From NCBI GenBank assembly GCA_002909145.1, contig PNQY01000080.1:1-39418 (forward strand): a stretch of DNA of 39,418 bases, written 5' to 3'. The translations under genes were made by a program, and so were the position numbers. Position 1 is the stretch's first letter; the number at the start of each line of letters is the position of its first letter. Below the pieces are notes generated by a model. The model did not search any database. It saw nothing but the letters and a program-made list of their open reading frames with translations, and was not told where the DNA came from. Positions 1 to 9,597 of this stretch are shown piece after piece. The DNA is from Candidatus Thioglobus perditus. GTDB lineage: Bacteria > Pseudomonadota > Gammaproteobacteria > PS1 > Pseudothioglobaceae.

Positions 1-109
1 GTGTAATTAATTAGTGTTAGTATATGAGCCATTGGTATGATTGTGATGAATAACAAATGGTTATTCTTAAAAGGCAAAAACAAGGAAAGTGGGAAAAATA
101 TAGTTTCTA

Positions 110-865
110 ATGGGTTTAAGTTCAGAATTATTAATAGTCGCTGCATTTATATTCTTTTTTGCAGCCTTCATTCATGGGAGTATCGGATTTGGATTTCCGA
201 TGGTGGCAACACCCTTGTTAGCACTTGTTACTGATATTCACACAGCAATCATATTAACATTAATTCCAACACTTCTAGTTAATCTAGCTAGTATAGTAAG
301 TGAGGGAAATATACTTCATGCCTTGCGTTGTCACCTACCACTGGCATTATTGGCAATGGCCGGAAGTGCTATAGGGACTCTAGCATTAATATTCACTAAT
401 TCTCATGTATTTGAAGCTCTTCTTGGTTTAGTAATTATCGCTTATTTACTCTCTGAAAGGATAAAAATAGACCTTTCATGGGTCTGCATATATCCACGTC
501 TATCGAAGATTTTTTTTGGAATTTCAGCGGGAATACTGGGCGGGCTTACTAATGTTATGGCTCCAATTCTTATTATATATTCACTGGAATCTAAACATAC
601 AAAAAGTGAAATAATTCAGGCATCAAACTTCAGCTTTATGTTTGGAAAAACTGTCCAGTTGGTGTTATTTTCTATCTACGGTAAATACAATTTAAGCGAG
701 ATTTCGACTTCTTTGATAATGCTTGTCGTCGTTTCACTTGCGTTGTATATTGGTATTAAAATAAAAAATAATATTAATGTGAATACCTATAAAAGAGTTC
801 TAAGGATATTTTTATCAGTCTTGGCAATGACTCTAATTATTAAGGTAGTATATATTCAGGCATAA
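110..865 (+). CDS. TSUP family (TauE/SafE) membrane permease
   Basis: A 251-residue integral membrane protein of the sulfite exporter TauE/SafE (TSUP) type, a family that moves sulfur-containing or organic anions across the inner membrane. About eight hydrophobic segments run the length of the protein. The two family hallmarks are visible: GSIGFGFP near residue 24, ending the first helix, and GGLTNVMAP near residue 145, opening the second half. Length is normal for the family. The ATG at 110 has no strong ribosome site; a GGGAAA lies about 15 bases upstream. The gene stands alone, rightward, opposite the guaB operon, and its TAA stop (863-865) falls inside an attC-like palindrome, suggesting that it may be an integron cassette gene. 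The substrate cannot be told from sequence; sulfite or a sulfonate is possible given the inferred host. The family call is firm, the substrate is not. Confidence 0.85.
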   Translation: MGLSSELLIVAAFIFFFAAFIHGSIGFGFPMVATPLLALVTDIHTAIILTLIPTLLVNLASIVSEGNILHALRCHLPLALLAMAGSAIGTLALIFTNSHVFEALLGLVIIAYLLSERIKIDLSWVCIYPRLSKIFFGISAGILGGLTNVMAPILIIYSLESKHTKSEIIQASNFSFMFGKTVQLVLFSIYGKYNLSEISTSLIMLVVVSLALYIGIKIKNNINVNTYKRVLRIFLSVLAMTLIIKVVYIQA

Positions 866-922
866 CAATCACACCCAGTTGCCCCTTCGCTTCTTTGCGA
901 CAATTGATGCAGGGTGTTAGCC
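860..922 (+). repeat. attC-like imperfect palindrome (possible integron recombination site)
   Basis: A 63-bp element begins GCATAAC (860-866, resembling the R'' box RYYYAAC) and ends GTTAGCC (916-922, resembling the R' box GTTRRRY). Inside are the spacer AATCA, the paired arms CACCC (872-876) and GGGTG (912-916), AGTTG (877-881) pairing with CAATT (901-905), and TCGC/GCGA around a TTCTTT loop. Size, end boxes and the fact that the upstream gene's TAA lies in the R'' box all fit an attC. Against it: the L'' arm is only partly complementary to TTGATGC on the right side, and no integrase is in the window. Confidence 0.45.
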
Positions 923-995
923 AACAATAAGAATACAATCCCAATAGTGGTAGAATTTTTCCTAAATCAGGGTTTAAGATAAGAGAAAATTAGAA

Positions 996-1013
996 ATTTG
1001 TATAATTACAAAT
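996..1013 (-). terminator. weak AT-rich hairpin after guaB
   Basis: ATTTGTA (996-1002) and TACAAAT (1007-1013) form a 7-bp stem with a 4-base loop. Read leftward, as guaB is transcribed, it is followed by TTCTAATTTTC. It lies about 47 bases past the guaB stop. The stem has only one G-C pair per arm, so termination would be weak. Confidence 0.3.
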
Positions 1014-1059
1014 GACTACTTGATCTTATTGATAGCGCAGATATAAGGAAAATTAACCG

Positions 1060-3166
<2,107 letters not shown>

Positions 3167-3170
<4 letters not shown>

Positions 3171-5914
3171 AGTTTGGATATTTTTTCTAATTGTTCAGTA
3201 AGATCAGTAATTGCTGATAATGTCGATGTTAGTCGCTCACGCTCAACATTGACAATTTTTTCAGGAGCTCCAGATACAAACTTCTCATTGTTTAATTTAC
3301 CCTCAAACTGTATCTTCTGTTTGTCTAATTTTTCAATCTCTTTGTTAAGGCGTGCAATTTCTTGGTCTTTATCTATTAGTCCAGCTAGCGGAATAAATAT
3401 TTTCATATCACCTACTAGTGCGGTGGCAGATTCAGGCGCCTCAACGGTATTATCAAGTTTGGCAATATCTTCCATTTTGGCTAAAGCGCTTAAGATACTA
3501 CTGTTGTTGGATAAATATTGCTCGTCAGTATCACTAAAGTTTTGTACAAAGCAAGATAATGGCTTATTAGGCGATATATTCATTTCACCGCGAATTTGAC
3601 GAATTCCTAGAATAAAAGTTTGCAACCATTTGATTTGTTTTTCTGCCTCATTTGATGCTAAATCTTTTTCAACCTCTGGGTAAGCTTGTGTCATTAGACT
3701 ATTATTTTCATTGCCAGTGATTGCATTACATTGCTCAAAAATCTCTTCAGTAATAAATGGAACGATAGGGTGAAGCAAAGTTACAATTTCGTTAAGCACT
3801 TTGATTAAAGTGGCTTGTGTGCCCGCCTTGGTTTTATCGTCTTGTAATAGTGGCTTGGAAAGCTCAAGATACCAGTCACAATAGTCATGCCAAACAAATT
3901 CATATAACTCTTGACTCATTAAATCAAGTCGATAATCATTTAAGTGTTTTTCAACTTTAGTTTTAGTATTTTGTAGACGCGATAAAATCCATTTATCTGA
4001 TGTAGAGATTTGAGCGCTAGCATCAATGGTTTCACCTTCAAGCTTCATTAATACAAAACGAGAAGCGTTCCAAAGTTTATTACAGAAGTTTCTATAGCCC
4101 TCAACACGCTTTAAATCAAATTTAATGTCACGACCAAACGAGGCTAGAGCTGCAAAAGTAAAGCGTAGCGCGTCAGTACCAAAGGCTGGAATGCCATCTG
4201 CAAATTCTTTTTGAGTTTGTTTTTTGATTTTTGCTGCCATTTTTGGCTGCATCATGCCTTGAGTGCGTTTCTCAAGTAAATCTTTTAAAGAAATACCATC
4301 AATTAGATCAATAGGGTCAAGTACATTGCCTTTTGATTTGGACATTTTTTGCCCCTGTCCATCACGAATGAGGCCAGTAATATAAATGTCTTTAAATGGT
4401 ACATCACCTGCAAATTTAAGCCCAAACATAATCATTCTGGCAACCCAGAAAAAGATAATGTCAAATCCAGTTACTAAAACATCAGTAGGATAGAAGCGTG
4501 AAAGTTCGGGTGTTTTTTCAGGCCATCCTAGTGTTGAAAATGGCCATAGGGCAGATGAAAACCAAGTATCAAGAACATCATTATCTTGAGTTAGTTCGAC
4601 ATCCTTACCAGCTTGTTCTTGTGCTTCTTCTAGTGAGTTGGCAACAAAGATATTGCCATTGGTGTCGTACCAGGCAGGAATACGATGACCCCACCAAATT
4701 TGTCTTGATATGCACCAATCTTGAATGTTGTCCATCCAGTTAAAATAGGTCTTGTTCCAGTTTTCTGGAACAAAGCGAATATCACCATTTTTAACTGCAT
4801 CAATAGCAGGTTCGGCTAGAGGTGCTATTTTTACAAACCACTGGTCGGTCATATAAGGTTCAATCACCGCATTGGTTCTGTCACCCCTTGGCACCATTAA
4901 CTTGTGTGGCTCAATTTTTTCCAGTAAACCTTTCTCATTAAGATCCTTGACTATTTGTTTTCTTGCTTCAAAACGATCCATACCAATATAATCACTTTTT
5001 ACTGTGTCGTTAATTTTGGCATCATCAGTTAAGATGTTAATAATTTCTAAATCATGTCTCTGACCCATTTCATAGTCATTAAAGTCATGAGCAGGGGTAA
5101 TTTTCACACAACCTGTTCCAAACTCCATATCTACATAATCATCGGCGATAATCTTAATTTGACGATTGGTTAAGGGTAGGTCAATGGTTTTTCCGATAAG
5201 GTGTGTATAACGAGAGTCATCTGGGTGAACAGCTACTGCGCTATCACCTAACATTGTTTCAGGACGCGTTGTTGCAACCACCATTACCTCATTTGATTCA
5301 GTAATAGGGTAGCGCATATGCCATAGCGATCCTTGTTCTTCAGTGCTAATAACTTCAAGATCAGATACAGCAGTGTGTAGTACAGGATCCCAGTTGACTA
5401 GGCGTTTGCCACGATAGATTAAATCTTCTTTATAAAGCTGAATAAACACTTTTTTAACTGCATCAGATAGACCTTCATCCATTGTGAAACGCTCTCTTTC
5501 CCAGTCAACAGATGCACCGAGTCTGCGCATTTGTGAGGTGATAGTTCCACCTGATTGTTCTTTCCATTCCCAAATCTTATCAATGAAGGCATCACGACCT
5601 ACGTCGTGTCTAGTGATATCTTTTGCAGCTAGTTGGCGCTCAACCACCATTTGTGTTGCAATACCAGCATGGTCTGTGCCTGGTTGCCAAAGAGTTTGGT
5701 CGCCTTTGCCGCGATGATAGCGCGTAAGCACATCCATAATGGTGTGTTGGAATGCATGACCCATATGCAACGAGCCAGTAACGTTTGGCGGCGGCAACAT
5801 AATTGAGTAGGCGTTTTCGCTAGTAGAATTTGAATCTGATGAGAATAGATTTCTGTCTTCCCAAAGTGAGCGGTATTTGGCTTCAATTTGTTCAGGATTG
5901 TAGGTTTTTTCCAT
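3167..5914 (-). CDS. valS: Valyl-tRNA synthetase
   Basis: Charges tRNA-Val with valine and edits mischarged threonine; cytoplasmic class I synthetase. The 915-residue length is close to the usual 880-950. Visible parts are the HIGH-type motif HMGH at residues 50-53 (in [13 protein letters not shown]), the CP1 editing domain (about 200-400, with [10 protein letters not shown]), the KMSKS loop near 522-526, the anticodon-binding helical domain, and the C-terminal coiled-coil arm typical of ValRS (last ~70 residues, rich in K/E/L/I). First gene of the leftward operon. The start at 5914 matches the family N-terminus ([11 protein letters not shown]). A TATAAT lies about 30 bases upstream. Confidence 0.98.
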
Positions 5915-5943
5915 TAACGTATAAAGATGGATTAAACTTGTGA

Positions 5944-5949
5944 ATTATA
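5944..5949 (-). promoter_or_regulatory. Likely -10 element of the valS operon
   Basis: On the minus strand this reads TATAAT, a perfect sigma-70 -10 box, about 30 bases before the valS ATG. No clear -35 box is seen at 17 bases, so the assignment rests on the -10 match and its position in the valS/GIY-YIG divergent gap. Confidence 0.4.
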
Positions 5950-5968
5950 CAATATATCAAGGATTCAT

Positions 5969-6220
5969 TTGGATAATAAAAGCTACTTTGTGTATTTATT
6001 AAGATGTGCAAATAATTCTCTATATTGTGGAATTAGCAACAATCTTGCCAAGCGCATTAGACAGCATAACGGTGAAATTAAAGGTGGGGCTAAATATACT
6101 CAAGCTCATGGGCCTTGCACCTTGGTATATAAAGAGCTTACTGGTGATAAAAGTAGTGCCTTAAAGCGTGAATATGAGATTAAAAATATGAGTCGCACCG
6201 AAAAACTTAAATTATTATAG
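5969..6220 (+). CDS. GIY-YIG superfamily single-domain nuclease (YhbQ-like)
   Basis: An 83-residue stand-alone GIY-YIG domain. The two signature strands are VYLLRC (residues 8-13, for GIY) and LYCGISNN (about 18-25, for YIG). They are followed by the conserved Arg helix (LAKRIRQHN) and, near the C-terminus, the Glu-bearing helix (LKREYEIKNM). The family is predicted to cut DNA using one metal ion; the cellular role of these small YhbQ-like proteins is not settled. The start is TTG at 5969, chosen because a clear AAGGA ribosome site lies 6-10 bases before it and because the domain begins at once. It is divergent from valS and 7 bases before the fetB-like gene. Confidence 0.88.
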   Translation: MDNKSYFVYLLRCANNSLYCGISNNLAKRIRQHNGEIKGGAKYTQAHGPCTLVYKELTGDKSSALKREYEIKNMSRTEKLKLL

Positions 6221-6227
6221 ATACGTA

Positions 6228-6941
6228 ATGAGCGATGTTGTTTCTAGTATATCGTTAGCAAATCTAAGTTTAACTTTTATACCAGTTGTATTTGTTGTCT
6301 ATATTTTGTTTAAGTGGTCATTGCAAGCTGGTAATGCCATTTATGCATTGGCTCGAATGCTTTCACAATTATTGCTGGTTGGTTATTTTCTGGCATATAT
6401 TTTTGCATCAGATAGTGCGTGGATAGTATTTGGAATTATTTCTATAATGGTTTTTGCATCTAGCTGGATAGCACTTGATACAGTTAAAGACAAAAGATTG
6501 GTTTTATACAAACAATCATTACTGTCGATAGCCATTGGCGGTGGCGTGGTCTTTTTAATTGTTATATTGGTGGTGTTAGAGCTAGATAAATGGTATTTTC
6601 CAAAATATTCGATTCCAATTGCAGGAATGATATTTGCAAATAGTATGACTAGTGTATCTCTTGCAGCAGAAAGGCTTGCATCTGAGATTTCAAGAGGTGT
6701 CGATTATGTTAATGCTCGCAGGGTTGCATTACAAACAGCTTTAATTCCAGTTATTAATTCATTGTTTGCAGTAGGATTGGTGTCATTTCCAGGAATGATG
6801 ACTGGTCAGATTTTATCTGGAGTATCTCCACTTATTGCGGCGCGATATCAAATAATGGTAATGGCAATGATATTTGCATCAAGCGGAATATCAACAATTA
6901 TGTTTTTGTTATTTGCAGAGAAGTCAATAACTGAAAGGTAA
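6228..6941 (+). CDS. FetB-like ABC transporter permease (UPF0014)
   Basis: A 237-residue polytopic membrane protein with about seven hydrophobic segments, matching the UPF0014/FetB family by length and by sequences such as GNAIYALARMLSQLLLVG (about 35-52) and SLAAERLASEI (near 145). In E. coli FetB pairs with the ATPase FetA to export iron under oxidative stress. Here no ATP-binding partner is adjacent: upstream is the GIY-YIG gene, downstream the Rof-like gene, 7 bases away. Either the ATPase is encoded elsewhere or the permease uses a shared one. The family call is confident; iron export is inferred from the family. Confidence 0.82.
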   Translation: MSDVVSSISLANLSLTFIPVVFVVYILFKWSLQAGNAIYALARMLSQLLLVGYFLAYIFASDSAWIVFGIISIMVFASSWIALDTVKDKRLVLYKQSLLSIAIGGGVVFLIVILVVLELDKWYFPKYSIPIAGMIFANSMTSVSLAAERLASEISRGVDYVNARRVALQTALIPVINSLFAVGLVSFPGMMTGQILSGVSPLIAARYQIMVMAMIFASSGISTIMFLLFAEKSITER

Positions 6942-6948
6942 TAAATAT

Positions 6949-7167
6949 ATGAGCACATATTATCAAAAAATATCATGCGCAGACCACAGTACTTACGAAC
7001 TAGTTATTATGCGCGGACAGTCAATTAGGGTGGTTATAAATAAAGAATCACAAATTATCAAACCGTTGGACATTGTGACTAAATCCGGCGCAGAGTTTTT
7101 AATATTTTTGGATGAGAATAATACTAAGCAAGAGTTACGAGCAGATAAAGTTATTATTGAAAAATAA
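6949..7167 (+). CDS. Rof-like (YaeO) Rho-binding antiterminator
   Basis: A 72-residue protein with the layout of the Rof family (modulator of Rho-dependent termination). It has an N-terminal Y-x-x-I-x-C motif (YQKISCADH, residues 5-13), a short beta-rich core (GQSIRVVINKESQIIKPLDIVTK), and a C-terminal ELRADKV strand corresponding to the ELRLDKI of E. coli Rof as I recall it. Rof binds the Rho primary RNA site and blocks Rho loading. An AAGG ribosome site lies about 8 bases before the ATG. It follows fetB by 7 bases and is probably co-transcribed. The match is from memory of one family sequence and the protein is very small, so this is a moderate call. Confidence 0.6.
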   Translation: MSTYYQKISCADHSTYELVIMRGQSIRVVINKESQIIKPLDIVTKSGAEFLIFLDENNTKQELRADKVIIEK

Positions 7168-7185
7168 CAACTATTTGTATAAAAT
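7157..7185 (+). promoter_or_regulatory. Sigma-70-type promoter for the HIT gene
   Basis: TTGAAA (7157-7162) and TAAAAT (7180-7185) are separated by exactly 17 bases. The -35 box lies in the last codons of the Rof-like gene and the predicted start point is near 7192, about 22 bases before the HIT ATG. This would uncouple hit-yjbQ from the genes upstream. Confidence 0.45.
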
Positions 7186-7213
7186 TCCACCATTTTTGTA
7201 AATAGAGTAAATA

Positions 7214-7621
7214 ATGAGTGACAAGTGTATTTTTTGTAAATTAAGAGATGAGAGGGTTATTCTTGAGTGTGAATACACCATAACATTTATTGACACTTAT
7301 CCAGCATCTCCTGGGCATACCTTGGTTATTCCAAAGCGTCATTTCGCTACTTATTTTGAAGCTACAGAAAATGAAATTTTAGCTATTGGCAGGGCAATAC
7401 AAAAAGCCAAGAAAATTCTTGATGATGAATATTCACCTGATGCATATAATATTGGTATTAACAATGGCGAAGCCGCAGGGCAGAGCGTTAAACACTTGCA
7501 TGTGCATATTATTCCAAGATACAAAGGCGATGTTAAAGATCCAAAAGGTGGCGTGCGTTGGATTTTGAAAGACAAGGCTAATTATTGGGATGATAAAGAT
7601 AAGACCACAAGAGTTACTTAA
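7214..7621 (+). CDS. HIT family nucleotide hydrolase
   Basis: A 135-residue histidine-triad protein, a family that hydrolyses or transfers nucleotides from substrates such as AMP-lysine or Ap4A. The triad HLHVH occupies residues 94-98 and is followed by IIPR. An N-terminal CIFC (residues 5-8) is half of the zinc site found in many bacterial HIT proteins. Length is typical. It is followed by yjbQ with only 2 bases between stop and start. The exact substrate cannot be deduced. Confidence 0.92.
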   Translation: MSDKCIFCKLRDERVILECEYTITFIDTYPASPGHTLVIPKRHFATYFEATENEILAIGRAIQKAKKILDDEYSPDAYNIGINNGEAAGQSVKHLHVHIIPRYKGDVKDPKGGVRWILKDKANYWDDKDKTTRVT

Positions 7622-7623
7622 TA

Positions 7624-8043
7624 ATGCAAATTAAACAATGTGAAATTACTCTAGATGCCAAACCACGAGGATTTCATCTTGTTACTGATGAGATTATTAG
7701 GCAAATTCCATTTTTGTCAACAGCCAAACTTGGCACTTTAGAATTATTCATTAAACATTCGAGCGCGTCACTTAGTATTAATGAAAATGCTGATCCAAGT
7801 GTGCGCGTAGATATGGAAAGCTTCTTTACTGACTTGTGTGATGATAAGTCATATTATTTGCATACGTATGAAGGTGCAGACGATATGCCTGCACATATTA
7901 AATCGTCTATTATTGGTTCAAGTTTGAATGTACCAGTTACTTCTGGTAAGCTTAATATAGGCATTTGGCAGGGTATATATCTAAATGAACATCGTGATCG
8001 TAGTGGAGCCAGGTCAATTGTGGCAACGCTTATATTTGAGTAG
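7624..8043 (+). CDS. yjbQ: YjbQ family protein (UPF0047)
   Basis: A 139-residue protein of the YjbQ/UPF0047 family, a single compact domain. Family members in E. coli and archaea have weak thiamine phosphate synthase activity, but the true function is unsettled. Features seen are the LFIKHSSASLSINENADPS segment (about 40-58), the MPAHIKSSIIGSS segment with conserved His (about 89-101), and the C-terminal GIWQGIYLNEHRDRSGAR with its conserved Glu/His. Translation is probably coupled to the HIT gene (stop and start are 2 bases apart). It converges on a methyltransferase gene, with only 4 bases between the two stops. Confidence 0.88.
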   Translation: MQIKQCEITLDAKPRGFHLVTDEIIRQIPFLSTAKLGTLELFIKHSSASLSINENADPSVRVDMESFFTDLCDDKSYYLHTYEGADDMPAHIKSSIIGSSLNVPVTSGKLNIGIWQGIYLNEHRDRSGARSIVATLIFE

Positions 8044-8047
8044 TTTT

Positions 8048-8659
8048 TTATACTTTCTGTAAAAGAAAATAGTTAAAATTTTGTTTACTACCATTAGGGT
8101 GCTGGTGCATTTCAAATGTGGATTTAATAAGTTTGAATTTATCTCCTAGCAACTTGGTGATTTTATTGACGTCATATTGAACAATATTAAGATCAGAGCA
8201 TTCCTTAGGGCCATCTGGGGAGAATGTAGAAAGTAAGAAAAATCCATTATTATTAAGATGTTTATAAAGTTTTTCAATATATATTTGCTGGTCTTTATTA
8301 TTAGTTAAAAAATGGAAAACTGCACGATCATGCCAAAATTTAAATTTTTTACCAGTATTAAAATCTAATATATTTTTATTATAAAAAGTAAGTTTGTTAC
8401 TATGTTTTTTAAGCCTTGATTTTGTAGTATTAAGTGCGCTTGTAGAAAGTTCTAATAAAGATATATCTGTATAGCCTTTTTCTAGTAAATTATCTGTCAG
8501 TACTGACACACCGCAACCAACATCAATAATTGCATCATCTTGAGTGGCGATATCTAGTATCCAATCATACGATATGGTTGAATGTTGTTGATACCAGCTG
8601 GTTTTTTTATGATCTTTGGATTTATATATATCGTCCCAATGATTGAATAAATCAATCAT
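8048..8659 (-). CDS. Class I SAM-dependent methyltransferase
   Basis: A 203-residue cytoplasmic methyltransferase. The SAM-binding motif I, AIIDVGCGVS, is at about residues 43-52 of the chosen start and is followed by the acidic end of strand 2 (LLELS). A WHDRAVFHFL motif (about 103-112) is characteristic of a TPMT-like subgroup. The substrate is unknown. An in-frame ATG at 8689 exists, but the ATG at 8659 gives the usual N-terminus (MIDLFNHWDDIY) and an 8-base overlap with the recR stop, so I prefer it. It is the last gene of the dnaX - ybaB - recR run. The coding strand is notably AT-rich, with many AAA, ATT and TTA codons. Confidence 0.82.
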   Translation of the reverse strand: MIDLFNHWDDIYKSKDHKKTSWYQQHSTISYDWILDIATQDDAIIDVGCGVSVLTDNLLEKGYTDISLLELSTSALNTTKSRLKKHSNKLTFYNKNILDFNTGKKFKFWHDRAVFHFLTNNKDQQIYIEKLYKHLNNNGFFLLSTFSPDGPKECSDLNIVQYDVNKITKLLGDKFKLIKSTFEMHQHPNGSKQNFNYFLLQKV

Positions 8660-9236
8660 AATTTTTTCTACCCGATAATGCATGCGCAATTGTGTTTATA
8701 TCGGCATACTCTAACTCGCCACCAATAGGAATTCCATGTGCAATACGAGTAATTTGGATATCAAATTGTTTAGCCATGTTGCTTATATAATGCGCAGTCA
8801 CTTCACCTTCTACTGTGGCATTAGTTGCTAAAATAATTTCATTGATATTTTTATCTTGAAGTTTTTTCTCTAGATCATCCATTCCTAATTCTGCAGCCCC
8901 AATTCCGTCTATAGGTGAGAGGTAGCCACTAAGAACAAAATATTTGCCCTTATAAATGCCACTTTGCTCAATAGCATGAATATCGGTTGGAGTTTCTACG
9001 ACACATAATTGTGATGAGTCGCGTACTTCGTTAGCACAAATATTGCAAATATCTTTTTCACTAAGAGTTCTACATGATGAGCAATGTTTAACATGCTCCA
9101 TAGCATTCTCTAGTGCTTTAGCAAGCTCCATTCCTCCATCACGATTGCGCTCTAATAGATGATAAACAAAGCGTTGCGCGGTTTTACTACCAACTCCAGG
9201 TAGTGCACAAAAAGCTTTATTGAGTGATTCGATCAT
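8652..9236 (-). CDS. recR: Recombination mediator RecR
   Basis: Works with RecF/RecO to load RecA on gapped DNA. The 194 residues are slightly shorter than the usual 198-201. Helix-hairpin-helix (ALPGVGSKTAQR, about 11-22), a four-Cys zinc finger (C52, C55, C64, C67) and a Toprim domain (from CVVETPTDIHAIE at about 78 through GYLSPIDGIG) appear in the family order. Transcribed leftward in the conserved dnaX - ybaB - recR cluster, 31 bases after ybaB. Downstream, the methyltransferase start overlaps its stop. Confidence 0.97.
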   Translation of the reverse strand: MIESLNKAFCALPGVGSKTAQRFVYHLLERNRDGGMELAKALENAMEHVKHCSSCRTLSEKDICNICANEVRDSSQLCVVETPTDIHAIEQSGIYKGKYFVLSGYLSPIDGIGAAELGMDDLEKKLQDKNINEIILATNATVEGEVTAHYISNMAKQFDIQITRIAHGIPIGGELEYADINTIAHALSGRKNYD

Positions 9237-9267
9237 TATTAAGTTTGTATATTAACTATTCAAATTT

Positions 9268-9597
9268 TTAAAATGGCAGGTTCATTCCGCCTGGAATTTT
9301 CATACCTCCAGTGGCATCTTTCATTTTTACACTGGAAGTATTAGAGATTTGTTTAACTGCATCATTTACAGCGGTTAGAATTAAATCTTCAAGCATCTCT
9401 TTGTCACTCATAACACTATCATCAATTTTAATGTCAGTAGCATTATGCTCACCAGTAATAGTTATTTCGACAGCGCCACCAGCTGCCTTTCCAGTAGCAG
9501 TCATATTTTTGATTTCTTCTTGTGCCTTTTGCATGTTGTCCTGCATTTCCTGAGCTTTTTTCATCATTCCAGCCATTCCGCCTTTAAACATTTTCAA
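9268..9597 (-). CDS. ybaB: YbaB/EbfC nucleoid-associated protein
   Basis: A 109-residue DNA-binding protein of the YbaB/EbfC family, dimeric and nucleoid-associated. The N-terminus is an amphipathic helix rich in Met, Gln and Lys (GGMAGMMKKAQEMQDNMQ), followed by GAVEITITGEHNATDIKID and the acidic EMLEDLILTAVNDA segment, then a Gly/Met-rich tail (GGMKIPGGMNLPF). Length is standard. Its start overlaps the dnaX end by 14 bases, implying translational coupling, and recR follows, as in most gammaproteobacteria. Confidence 0.96.
   Translation of the reverse strand: MKMFKGGMAGMMKKAQEMQDNMQKAQEEIKNMTATGKAAGGAVEITITGEHNATDIKIDDSVMSDKEMLEDLILTAVNDAVKQISNTSSVKMKDATGGMKIPGGMNLPF

Noticed and set aside
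37-234. 65-codon open frame at the left end
   Set aside because: It overlaps the TSUP gene in another frame, and its predicted protein shows no domain or ribosome site.
3174-3599. 141-codon open frame antisense to the valS 3' end
   Set aside because: Opposite the conserved ValRS coiled-coil arm; composition reflects the complement of that gene.
5969-6220. GIY-YIG gene as a homing or defence nuclease
   Set aside because: It is a stand-alone single domain of the common YhbQ type without DNA-binding extensions or a modification partner.
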